Below, piece by piece: positions 47,379-58,225 of a stretch of DNA of 64,000 nt (position 1 is the stretch's first letter; each line of letters starts with the position of its first letter). Origin of the DNA: Drosophila miranda. Its lineage: Eukaryota > Arthropoda > Insecta > Diptera > Drosophilidae. The stretch is from assembly GCF_003369915.1 (NCBI RefSeq), contig NC_046674.1, positions 7,006,001-7,070,000 of the forward strand, written 5' to 3'. The position numbers and the translations under genes are program-made. Under the pieces are notes generated by a model. It ran no database searches and was not told where the DNA came from. It saw only the letters and a list, made by a program, of their open reading frames with translations.

Positions 47379-50378
47379 CTAGACAGCCGAATTGATGGCT
47401 GCCTGGGTGGTGGCTGAGCTATTGATGCTGGTCGCCTGGCCAAATGCTGAGGCAGTGCTTGCCGCCGAAGTGCTGGCCGTGGCCGTAATGCTAACAGCAG
47501 CCGCTGTTGCCGAGCTCCCGCCATCCGGATAGCCGCCGGAGGCTGGTGCCGGGGAGAGCGACATCGTGGACGATGAGGGCGATGAGCAGTCACTTTGTAC
47601 ACTCATTGTGGGCGAGGCAGCCACTAGATTGCTGCTGTTGCTCGTATTGCTTATGGTTGGCGGGAACTGCGGCGGCGGATTCCCAGTGGGCGTGTGTGGC
47701 GAAAGAGGCGTCAGAATGGAAGAAGATGAGGCTGGGGATGGGATGCTGTTGCTGCTGCTGCTGGCGCTCGTTGTAATGGCTGTGGCATTGCTGGCGCTGC
47801 CACTGTTTACTGTGCTGGACGTTGTCGGCGTTGATGCCGCCACTGTGGCCGCTCCCGATGTCGACGATGGGGGCGTGGCCGCTGGCGATTGCTGGCTTGG
47901 ATGGCTGCTGGCCCCAGCGGCGGCAGCCACTGCCATCCGTTCACGCTCGCGATCCCGCTGCGGCCGGAAGGCCTCGCGCAGTGCCTCCACACGATTCTCA
48001 TTGGGTCCCCAGCGTGCGTAGCCGGCGCTGTTCTGCAGCCAGACCACCTGGGTGCCCTGCATGCACTTGATAAGCACTTCCGATCTGTACGAAAAACAAT
48101 TAGTAATTAGGAATAGTTCTTGCTGCATCCGGAGGTGTCCGTGTGTATGCTTACTTCTGCAACATATGCTGGTAGCCATGCCTGTACTCGTGGGCCATGC
48201 CGAGGACCACCATTGAGCGGCGCTTGTACATGCTCTCGTCCAGCCTGGATATGCTCTTCCATTCGGGCACAAAAACAATGAAGCTAAGAGGATCAAGAGA
48301 ACGAAATGTATTATATGTTCGAGATGGGGAGCTGGAAACACCCTACCTCAGCGGTTCCATGGTATCGGTCAACAGTTTGTCAATATGCACCAAGGAAGCT
48401 TCAATCAATTCCTCACAATGTGGAGGATTCACTTGGAAGGACCCCGACACGGGCTTAAACTCCAAGAAGGGCCTGCGGAAATCAATTATACATATATTGT
48501 GGAACAGTAGGAAATGAAATGTGTGTGAACGCACCCTCGGGATCCGAAGTAGGCATCCGTGTCCGCGAACGCGGAGCAGTATTGCCGGAAATAGGAATTG
48601 AATGGCGAGGCAAAGCATTCAAAGCTGACACCGAAATGACGATGAAGGCACTCGAACACCGGCACTGGCAGGGCCGCCTGGGTGATCTCCGCTTCCTGCG
48701 AGGAGTTCAATGAGTTGCCCAGGAAGGTCTGGTACCGCTTCAGCAGGCACCACACGCGGCCAATGAACAGATCGAACTTCTTGTCGTCGAAGCAGTTGTG
48801 GCGATAGAGCTGCTCCAGCTTCTGCAGATAGGTGAGGTTGATGTACTGGGCATCCGGCTGATTGATGGCTGCGGGCGTATACTTGATGATCATGTGATCG
48901 CGATCCTGCAGATATTCGATGGCCGGCATGCGGGGCGAGGGCACTGCAAACTGGATGGGGTAGCACCATACCTTCTTCAGGTGCGGCGGCGGCGGCGGAG
49001 GCGTGGGCTCTGGTATGCCATGCTCCTTCAACAGCTGCAGGTGCCGCTCACGTATCTTGCGGGAATGATCCGCGGACAGATGGTAGATCTTGACGCACAG
49101 CGTCTCCACCGAACTCTTGACCGTCTCCACCAGATGCGGCTCGCACTGGCGCTTCAAGTGGGCCAGGCGATCCTGAAAATCCTCATAGCTGGCGCCCACA
49201 GTCCGCCGCAGCCACTGGAACGTGTCCTCCACATTCCACTTGACCACCTTCTTCGACTCGGGTGGCGCTGATCTGGACTCGATGATCTGCTTGGCCGCCT
49301 CGGCGTACCTGGAGAGCTGCTTGCGAGCATCCCCAGTGAACTTGGGCTTCACCAGCTTTATGGGTATATCTGCCATGATCTCGCGGTACATGGCGCTGGA
49401 TATCTCGGGCTTGCAGCTGCTGGGCAGCAGCGGATCGCACCCGGTATCGATCACCTTGCGCTCCATCAGCCAGCGATTGAAGGAGTCTCTCGGCGCCTTG
49501 ATGTTCTCCCTGCGCATGCACAGATCCTCGTACGTCTTCAGCAGTTTCATGCTTAGGGCTGCTCTCAGTGCCTCAACCTCCGGATGGGGTTGGGGTAACA
49601 ATGTTGGCGGACGCTCCACAATGACCGCATTGGTGCACACCTCTAGGTCCCAGGGTCCGGCCAGGACGAACTTTTTCATGGGAGGTCCACCGCCCCCGTG
49701 GTGCTGATGCTGCTGATTCGGATGGATGTGCATGTCATCAGAGGGCCTTCGCTTCAGATGGTGGTGGTGCTGCTGCTGCTGTTGCATGTGTGGCGGAATT
49801 GGCGTGGCTCCGCCAGCATGGCAAATCCCCAGGGGATCCGTGAGAGGATCGAACGGTCTCGTGCCGGGCATTTCCCACAACGACTCGCCCGTGACCTTGT
49901 TCCAGTAGTAGGGACGATTCTCCCGCTTGGACCAGAACTTGCGCCAGCCCTGGTTCACCAGTTCGGCAGTCAATTCCTCACCGTAACCACCCGGACCCGG
50001 ACCCAGCGTGGGTGGTCCTTGCGGGGTGTGGGCCATGCTCTCCAGCGGCGACGGAGCGTGCGTCTTTGTCGGCGTTGACGGGGAGGAGCAGCTGGCCACT
50101 GGCGAGCTGCCGGCACTCATGCTGTGTCCACCACCAAGGGAGGGTGGTGCATCGCTTAAAATGGGCCCCGTCACCGTGGGCGCTCCAGCCGTCGGCGAAG
50201 GCGACATATTGTTGGAGGCACTCGCCGTTAGCTGGTCCCAGGCACTCTGTGAGGCACTGCTGGTGGCTGGCGGAGTCGGCCCCAGGGGGGTACCCGTGGA
50301 TGCAATCACGGATTGCGGCAGTCCCGCGCCCGTCCCCGGCCCCAGATTGTGTATATTGCTATTGCTGTTGGCTGCCAT
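47379..50378 (-). CDS. Pcif1: Pcif1, phospho-CTD-interacting factor
   Basis: Four coding exons, 50378-48535, 48472-48347, 48283-48155 and 48084-47379, all joined in phase 2, give 934 residues. A WW domain at about 138-172 ([19 protein letters not shown]) is expected to bind Ser5-phosphorylated RNA polymerase II CTD. The central region matches the PCIF1 helical and methyltransferase domains ([33 protein letters not shown]). Where mammalian PCIF1 has catalytic NPPF, this protein has NPPH (about 630-633), in line with reports that fly Pcif1 lacks cap m6Am activity. The C-terminal 200 residues are Ser/Thr/Ala-rich and disordered. The start lies 12 bases inside an exon preceded by a clear acceptor, so a 5' UTR intron exists. 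Confidence 0.94.
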
Positions 50379-50390
50379 CTTGTGGATGAT

Positions 50391-52019
50391 CTGAGAGAAA
50401 GGTAAACAAAAATAATACACATATGTTTACAGTTTCATCGGTCAGAGAGAGAGAGAGAGAGAAAGAGCGAGAGATTGAGAATAACTTAGAGAGAAAGAGC
50501 GGAAATCAAGTGAACAGTGATGTCAGGTTTAGCATCTCGCAAACAAAACTAGCGGGAAAAATGAAAAGTCTCAAAAAAAAACTTGTTCATTAAAGTTTGC
50601 ATCGTTAGATTGGTAATAATACACGGAAAAACAAGGACTAACTTAAAAATGGTTTGCTTAAAACTGTATTTATTCGCCAATGGTCGAGAGACGAGAGGTG
50701 ACCGAGGTGACATTTGGGATGGGAAAAGTGCAAGTGGCAGAGTGAAAACTTCAGAAATTCCTTCGTCAATGAATGAGTACATGGAGACTTAACCTCGTAT
50801 ATGGGTCCCGTAACTAGGAAAACCGAACATAGGAAAATGAGATTCAAAAGCGCGAAGAAAATAAACTTTAAGTCAGACAAGGGCGGATGGCCATCTATTT
50901 AATATGATTTTCTAATGGGAAAATAAAGATTATTTACGAAGTTTCTACACAAATTATAAGCGGGTGATGTTCATTTGTCAACTGGTATATTATTGTGTTA
51001 AAATATGCAAATACCCAATAACTTATTCCTACAAGACATCCTATGTACAAAAAAAGAAAGAAAAAAAAAAACAGGAAGATCTAGCTAGAAAAAAGCCATG
51101 CCAGCACAGCACCAGAGATAATGAAATGAGTGCACGTCGAAATCGAAGAAAAACGGCAACCACCAAAGAGGCGATAACTGCCGTTACGGCAGTCGAAACC
51201 AGACTTTCAGCGAAGCGAGATCGCTCAGGGCGGCGGCTGCCACACAGGGGAACGTGGGAAGGTTGTGAAAAAATTATTTAAATTAATTTTGGAATGAAGT
51301 CGCGCGACATTCTACCAACAAATGTGAGAAAGATTTCAGTTCTCTTCTCAGCGCATTTTGATTTTGCGCTCCACGTTCATACGGAAAACCGTCCGCACAG
51401 AGAGACGGCGCGCATGAGCGAGAGAGCCAGAGAGCGACGGCGAAGAGAGCGCAAAACCAATGACAACAACTCTCACACGAATGAGAAATCAAAACAAATT
51501 GCAAAAGAATAGAGATTTTCTGCCTTTTGCCTGGGTTATGTGTATATGTTTTGACGAGCGTGTACCTTAGCGTATGCGCACCGCCACAAGCAGAATAAAA
51601 AATATATAAAATTATTTGCTGCACACACACACACAATGAAGAGAAGGCATTATGCACGCCGTAAACAATTGCACATGAGCTAAAATACAACAAATTACAC
51701 TTTGTTTCGTGGCCCCCGATGGCTACGTCATAGCACAAAAATAATGGCGCGCTTTTTTTTTATACACATCCAAACAAAATAAAATTGCTAAAATTAAAGG
51801 AAAAAAACAGTCAAATGGGTTTGGATCGAACATCGTTTAATCGAGCATAAACAGGAGTATAGTCAAAATATACAATATTCTAACTGCAACGAAAATTTCT
51901 CTACACTTTCTTTTTTGCACCCACAGGCAGCACATCAATATTTTCCATTTTATATACGCCTGCTGCCTGGCATCGTGTGGCCGTAGTTTTGAAACGCCAT
52001 TAAATGCCACAAAACTCAC
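50391..52019 (-). other. Pcif1 5' UTR intron (inferred)
   Basis: The minus-strand acceptor TTTCTCTCAG ends at 50391, just 5' of the start codon exon. A matching donor, AAATAG followed by GTGAGT, lies at 52020/52019. The 1.6 kb between has no supportable coding exon and contains a GA tract near 50447-50464. Confidence 0.5.
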
Positions 52020-52190
52020 CTATTTCCAACTATCCTATTCAGATAAACACTCGCTACGTGTTTCCAAACATTTAGGCGTATTCTATACGTAAATATTCCC
52101 GCGATTTTCTATGGAAATTTATAAATAAATTCTTCTCAAATTCTTTTTCAGGCGACCGATACTGGGAAGTCGATTTGAGATGGCCTACGT
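52020..52190 (-). other. Candidate Pcif1 non-coding first exon and promoter
   Basis: AT-rich sequence ending at the donor 52020. Just upstream on the minus strand (about 52205-52245) are two TATCGATT near-DRE sites. The exon's 5' end is not determined; the right limit given is approximate. Confidence 0.35.
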
Positions 52191-52354
52191 AGCGATAGGT
52201 CCGCGATGGTATCGATTGCGTGGTATTTTTTACATATCGATTGCACAAACCAAGGATGGACTTGAATAATACTGAACAACACAAGATATCTTGTGAAATT
52301 TTATTCTAAGGGTGTTGGAATGTGTGTAACAAAAATAAATAAGTTACTCTATAT

Positions 52355-53984
52355 TTAGTTGATCGTCTGCAATTTAAGGCAAATTTCTATGCTAATATTG
52401 AGATCTGGCTTGTATCTGTTGATCAACCGCAGCAAGTTGAACTTTTTCGCCTTCGAGTTGTTGGACTCCAGCTCGTACAAAGTCGACAGATTAACCAGCA
52501 GGCTCTCGTTCAGGGATCTCTGGGGATTCTGGTTAATGGCATGCTCATACAGATTAATGGCATCCTTGAGCTTCCCAGCGTACAGCAGGCACACTCCCAT
52601 GTTGTTCAGGATCAACGTATTGCCAGAATCCAAGTGCAAAGCCTTTTGAAATATGAGGTACGCTTCGGGAAAATCGTTTTTGGCCACTGCTATAAGGCCC
52701 TTGTCCATAAGGTCCCTTAGATCAGGCGCAGAGTTCCTGTAAAAGGAGTATAATCAGAATGCATTCATCCATCTATGAAATATTCAAAGCTTACATTTCT
52801 CGCAGTCGCCGGGAGACGGCAAACTTTTGCTCCGCCCCAAAGATATCACCGATTTGCAAATAGATGCGACCCCAGGCCGAGTACAGAGATCGCTGGTCGT
52901 CCTTGCTCAGGTTCGAGCGTTTCAGCAGGGTTCCATCCATTATATCATCAATCATACTGAATTTCTTCATCTACACGTGGGGGTATCATTAAATTATAAA
53001 TTTATGTTCCATGTAAGCCCTTGGGACTTACCATCAGGCCACAGTTTATAATGGAATGCAAGACCCTCTCGCACCGCTTTTGCCAGAACTGCTCGGCCGT
53101 CTTGTTTGGCAGCTGTATATAATGCTGCTTGATCTCATTGCTGGTCACATGCAGTTCCGACAGCCTGTCCAGGGCTAAGTGGGGCTTTCCCATGTAAATG
53201 GGCAGCTCGGCGAGTAGCAGGCGGAACGAGAAGCACGCTATGGATCCACTTTTTCCATTGTACATTTCGGGATAGAAATCGTAGAACACATCCGGTGCTG
53301 TGAGCTGTCCAAAGGGTTCCGCTTCGGTCTGCAGCAGCTCGAATTCGCCCAGCTTGGCCAGCAGCGCCAGGCGAGTGAACCACAGCTGCAGCGAGTGAGG
53401 GGAATGCTTGGCTGGCTGTCCAGCACGTCCATAGCCCTGGCCATAGACCGTCAAAAGTCGGCCAGTTAAATTGACTGCCGTGCGGAGGCAGCCAGCATGG
53501 ATTAGGTTCCTCAGGCCCCGCTCGTCTTGGGTGACATCGTCCACGCCTAGGATCTTCCGGTTCGCCAATTCAGCTTCTCCAAGGTGCTGGGTCACTGCCA
53601 CACTGATGGGATCGGGCTGAAATAGGTGGTAATAAGATGGAAAGCTCTAACAAGATTCTGTATCTCACCGACCAGGTCGTGTTGTAGGTGTATGCCAGGC
53701 ATAATCAATTTACTGTGGTCATTTTCGCGGGGCAGCTCCCACAAATTACGGACCTCTTCGGTAACTTTGATGGGCTCCTCTAGCTCAGGTGTTTCCACAA
53801 ATTCGGGAGGTTGAAAGAAACCTGTGAATGTGTTTGACAACATATTGTTGCTGGTACCGCTGCTGGTGCCACTGACAATACTTTCTGCTGGTATCTCCTT
53901 GGACTTGGGCTTATTCGTCAGCTCATCAAAAAAACTAGGTGGATCATTAGCAAAGTATTCGCTAAGATTAGATTTACTTGACAT
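52355..53984 (-). CDS. TRAPPC12: TRAPPC12 homologue, TRAPPIII tethering subunit
   Basis: Four exons, 53984-53673, 53616-53032, 52970-52795 and 52736-52355, give 484 residues. The first donor must be GTCGGT (after 53673) to keep frame with PDPISVAVTQHLGEAEL; a stronger-looking GTGAGA four bases on would shift the frame. The conserved core includes RKILGVDDVTQDERGLRNL and AAVNLTGRLLTVYGQGYG-like sequence (here RTAVNLTGRLLTVYGQGYG), followed by TPR units (NTLILNNMGVCLLYAGKLKDA). TRAPPC12 is part of the metazoan TRAPPIII complex acting in ER-to-Golgi traffic and autophagy. The start is MSSKSNLSEYF, with ATGs further upstream judged unlikely. Confidence 0.88.
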
Positions 53985-54221
53985 TTCTTTCGCGTTTCCT
54001 ATACTGATTTGCTGGTATGTTTCTGGTATTTCGAGCAATAATACCAGCAAAAACAGCCAACTATTAGAATATGGCCAAAACAATATCGATAGTATCATGA
54101 TAGTAGCAAAACCATAACAGCGATACTATCGATAGTGCCCTCGGTGGCCTGACACCTCTAATTTCAACAATAAACAACAAAAAAACAAACAAACAATCAA
54201 AACAAAAACCTTTCTCAGAAC
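53985..54221. promoter_or_regulatory. Divergent promoter with two perfect DRE sites
   Basis: Between the TRAPPC12 and Myb/SANT-like start codons, TATCGATA occurs at 54084-54091 and 54127-54134; the second is within the palindrome ACTATCGATAGT. DRE is the site for DREF (and overlaps BEAF-32 sites) at fly housekeeping promoters. No TATA box is visible. Confidence 0.75.
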
Positions 54222-55186
54222 ATGCCTTCAAAAAAAACCAGTTAGTGTATACGCAGAACACCTAAGATTAATCAGGAATAAATATTTTGTATGTATATTC
54301 GCAGCAAAACCAATTAAATGGCATCGGAAAGTTACATCCATTAAGAAATGGAATGATGAGGAAATAAAATCTATGCTAACATACATCTCTAGGCACGGCA
54401 ATATCGAGGTAACCATTATCCTCAACCGATTCAGACTTGAGCTTTTGAAAACGACAACAATCATTTCATAGAAGCCCACGGCAAGAAAGTACTACACGAA
54501 ACTGATAGAGGAAACCAAGATAAGCGGCTCTTGGAACACATTTAAATGCAAGCTGAGATATCTAAAGGGTACTCTACAGAAGGCCAACACCTGGATGAAG
54601 ACGAAAGGAACAGAGGTTGATGATCCCGTCAGAGTTAGAGGTAAACTTATTACTTACCAAAAATGCTTTTTGTGATAACAATTTGCAAATGTTTGCAGAG
54701 ACCTTGCTGCAATTGTGCCCGCACTATGATCAGCTGGTTGACATGTTTGGCGCCGATTTCAATTTTGAATCTTCCATGAGCAATAGCGCGTGGAACACCG
54801 ACTTCAACCATCCGCGCGCATCGATATTCAGCAACGACGACTTCCTCAATGAGGAGTATCTGGAATCCGAAACCGAATCATCAGTGGATCCAATTGACTG
54901 CACTGATTCCTTATACGAGACTGAGCTGCAGAATCACCAAAGTAGAATCGAGGAAAAGACCCTGGACGGTTGCCCTGATGCCAAAAATATCGATGAGCTG
55001 GACTTTAAGGAAGCCATTCTGCGGTTGGAGGTGGAGAAATTCCACTGGCTCAAAGAGAAGGAGCTGAGAAGAATGAAGTTTGAGGAGAAGAAATTGGAAA
55101 CAGCCGTTGAGCTGAGAAAGCTCGAACTGGAGCAGGAGGAAAGAATCGCGCTGTATGAAATCAAAATGAAATATAAGGATAAATAG
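54222..55186 (+). CDS. Myb/SANT-like (trihelix-type) DNA-binding protein
   Basis: Four exons, 54222-54240, 54305-54408, 54472-54640 and 54699-55186, join with correct phases (1, 0, 1) to give 259 residues. The N-terminal half has the Myb/SANT-like pattern: KKWNDEEIKSMLTYISRHG, a gap, KYYTKLIEETKISGSWNTF and CKLRYLKGTLQKANTW. The middle is acidic (EYLESETESSVDPIDCTD). The C-terminus (about 185-258) is a highly charged, probably coiled-coil segment. This layout is common among lineage-specific insect DNA-binding factors related to domesticated transposase-type regulators. Target genes are unknown and I do not recognise the gene by name. It is divergent from TRAPPC12. The tiny 19-base first coding exon is notable. 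Confidence 0.8.
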
Positions 55187-55570
55187 ACCCCAATTTCAGA
55201 CCTCCCCCATGCTATAAGTATTACTAGGGCAGGCATGTGTAAATATAAGACTAGCTTTGTGGCAATACACACAATACTTACTGCCTCTATCGTTCCACTA
55301 TGTACGCTTAAAATAAATTAAAAAAACATATTTATAAACTATTCTGGAATTCGGATTTATTAATCTATTGCAATTATACTCGTACAATTCATTCATTTTA
55401 CTTATTAGGTTTTATTGTACAATACATAGAGCAAAAAAAAAGATTATTCTAAAGCTACAGATTATGATGCCATTTGATGACCAGTTTTTCATTTGCTTTT
55501 GGTTTTTTTAAACATAAAAACGCCGTATTTACAAAACAATGGAACGAGCCCCCTCCGAATGGTTCAAAGT
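55187..55570. terminator. Convergent 3' region, Myb/SANT-like gene and Six4
   Basis: AT-rich DNA without coding exons. An AATAAA at 55312-55317 would serve the plus-strand gene, giving a 3' UTR of about 140 bases. The rest is probably Six4 3' UTR. Confidence 0.5.
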
Positions 55571-57372
55571 TTATTGCCCATTGAAAATCGTCTCGGGATA
55601 ATAGCTGGGGGCGTTGAACATGCGCGGGAAGCCATTCCCATCCAACTGGCCCACTGGCAGCACCGACATAATATCACTGCAAAGAACGAAAAGGAAAGGG
55701 AATATATAGTTGGTACGCACATACAAGCACACAAAAATAAAAAAGGGAAACACATTTAGTCCACTTGCTGGTGAAGAGAAGTGCGAGAGTGAGTGCTGCA
55801 ATTTGACGCCCAGGGAGAAGGCGATCAGCCAGCGGGGAGTCGACGGAGCGGTGCGGCACATGCTACACGCATGCGCTGCGTTAGGGTCACGTCCCGTCCC
55901 CTAGCCTCTATAAATATGCACAGGACAGGCCATGGACCCATGGACCCATGGACCCATGGACCCATGGAAGGAGCTGAGCTAAGCTAAGGGCAAAATTGGA
56001 CATAAAACACGCTCAAGTGGCATTTTCGGTCCAGAGTACAGAACTGGACGCGCAAGTGTTTTACGGTCACTTACGAGTACAAACGATTTTTAATGCCAAT
56101 TTCCAAAACAATTGATTATATTTTGTTCCCAGTTTTCCCATTTCTTCTGGGTGGAACATACTCAAGTGTTGAATGAATTGTTTTACGAGTTATGTGGAAA
56201 TGGAATGGAATGGAAGGGAAAGGAAAGGCTCCATGTATGTACCCTATGACAGGGCAGAAATGCAACAGATTCAAATAGAACTAATTCCATATCAACTTAC
56301 GATCGTTGCTGGGGCGTACGGTCCCGTTGCCGGCGGTTCTTGAACCAATTGGAGACCTGGGTGAGCGTTAGGCCCGTCTTCTTGGCCAGCGTTTTCTTCT
56401 CATCGGGCGTGGGATAGCGATTGGTCAGATAGCAATCCTTCAGGGCATTCCTCGATTTCTCCTTGAAGCAATAGACAGTCTCCTCGCCATCCCATATTGT
56501 TTTGGGCAGGGGGTATTTCTTTCTCAGGCGATACTTGTCAACCGCTCCCAGGGGACGACCGCGTACCTTTTCGGCCTCTTTGTAGTGGGCCTTGAACCAG
56601 AGATTCTGCAGATCCACATGGTATTTGATGGAGAAGCAGTGCGTCTCCAGTAGGTTGTAGAGTTCGTGGAATTGTCCCAGATTGTAGGCGACCATGGCGC
56701 GGGCCCGCAGCACACTCTCGTTGGTCTTGAAGAATTCGCTGGGCGGCAGGCTGCACAGGAAGGTGGTTAGCTTCTCGATGTCGCCCTTCTGCTGCAGGGC
56801 CTCACACATGCATTGGATCTGGGGATGGGTACAAAATGATGATTACCCGAAAGCCTCCTCATAGAAACGTTCAAGTCCTCACCTGGTCTGTGGAGAACTG
56901 CAGCATTTTGGCATCGATGGGGAAGTTGCCCACGGCGGACATGTTGTGGCCAGCCGTTAGATTCGATATGAGGTGTCCCCCGGTGCCCGGATTGCCACCC
57001 AGACCGCCGGCACCACCTCTCTGGAGACCGGCGCACAGGGAGTCCGTCTTCGTATTGCCATTGAGATCGCCCAGAGGGCCGCCACTGACGCCATTCTCGA
57101 ACATAATGCTATTCAGAGTGGGGTAGTGTGTGGGCGTGGTCGAGGCCGTGGGCGGTGGGGACTTGTCATAATCGTTGGTAATATCCTGAAAGCGGCGCTC
57201 CAGCAGATGATCCTTCTCCGCGGCCTCGTAAGGCCCAAACTTATCCAACTGCAAGACGGTCTTGCACGAGAGGTTGCCGCGATAGCCTGTTCGGGAGGGG
57301 GAAGCGAAATCATGCGGAGAAATTAGCTCTTTTGTCGTTCGTTCTCACGTGCCATTTCGGTGGGCTGGTCGG

Positions 57373-57411
<39 letters not shown>

Positions 57412-58225
57412 TTCACACCCCAGCCCACCCCAGAGCCCCACACATTTGGATGTGACTAATCATCAAATAGCCGACCAAAACGATCGTTGTCTTTCGACAC
57501 CTTCGGACGGTGACGGAGACGGGGACGGGGACTGTATATCATATCGAGACCAGAAAGAGACATCAAGCAAATAAATAAATCCGATATGTGTACATAAATG
57601 TAAGTGCATATATGCCAAAGAAATATGTATGTGCATGCAAACATATACAAATATGTAATACATAATGCATTTGATGGTACATTGGTTTAGGCCACAAAAA
57701 TGGGCTATGAATCAACGAATTCTGGATGGCCTACAGCCTAGAGCCTACAGCCAGCAAAGAATATAAACTTTTAGAGAAGGAAATGATTTGAAAAACTAAA
57801 AACAAATGGGAGCCCACCCATATGCCCATATTAATGGTATCATTATTGGAGTGCATATACCAACGTCATCTTCTGTTCTATAAAACCCACTTGTGCACTA
57901 CATGCAGTCCTCAAAACTTTTGTAATATTCAGCAAATTGAGTAGTCCAGGCATTAATTGTTTATGCAGCGCCTCATTGACGCCTCTGCCTACATAGGGTA
58001 ATACGATATTGGCCGTCTCTGGTTTTCCGCACTGATCTGATAGGACTGGACATTGTATAACTAACCGGGATTTGGCAGGAAGAGCGATCCGTAGGCCATG
58101 GGAGAGCTGAGATTATCCTGTTGCGCCGCCGAATGGTCCGATGAAGTGCCGCCGGAACTGGTCGAGTCCAGGTCCCCGCTTATGGACGCTGACAGATTGT
58201 TTGTATCCATATTTTTCTCAAACAT
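55571..58225 (-). CDS. Six4: Six4, SIX-class homeodomain transcription factor
   Basis: Four exons, 58225-58066, 57286-56883, 56818-56301 and 55676-55571, with phases 1, 0 and 2, give 395 residues. The N-terminal 188 residues are low complexity. The SIX domain starts about 189 ([20 protein letters not shown]), includes [20 protein letters not shown], and leads into a SIX-type homeodomain (about 299-358) with [11 protein letters not shown] and recognition helix [13 protein letters not shown], Lys at position 50. The last exon ends [14 protein letters not shown]. In flies Six4 patterns mesoderm, muscle and gonad with Eyes absent as co-activator. An in-frame ATG five codons downstream could also serve as start. 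Intron 1 contains a 36-C run. Confidence 0.94.
55931..55967. repeat. CATGGACC x4.5 tandem repeat
   Basis: Four perfect octamer units and a partial fifth in Six4 intron 3. Each unit junction creates CCATGG. Confidence 0.9.
57376..57411. repeat. 36-base homopolymer C run in Six4 intron 1
   Basis: An unbroken C tract on the plus strand, so a G tract in the Six4 transcript, about 90 bases downstream of the exon 2 acceptor on the plus map (inside intron 1). Its exact length may be uncertain because such runs sequence poorly. Confidence 0.85.

Noticed and set aside
47566-48021. A 151-codon plus-strand frame opposite Pcif1
   Set aside because: It is the antisense of the Ser/Ala/Thr-rich Pcif1 C-terminal exon, a shadow of repetitive codons.
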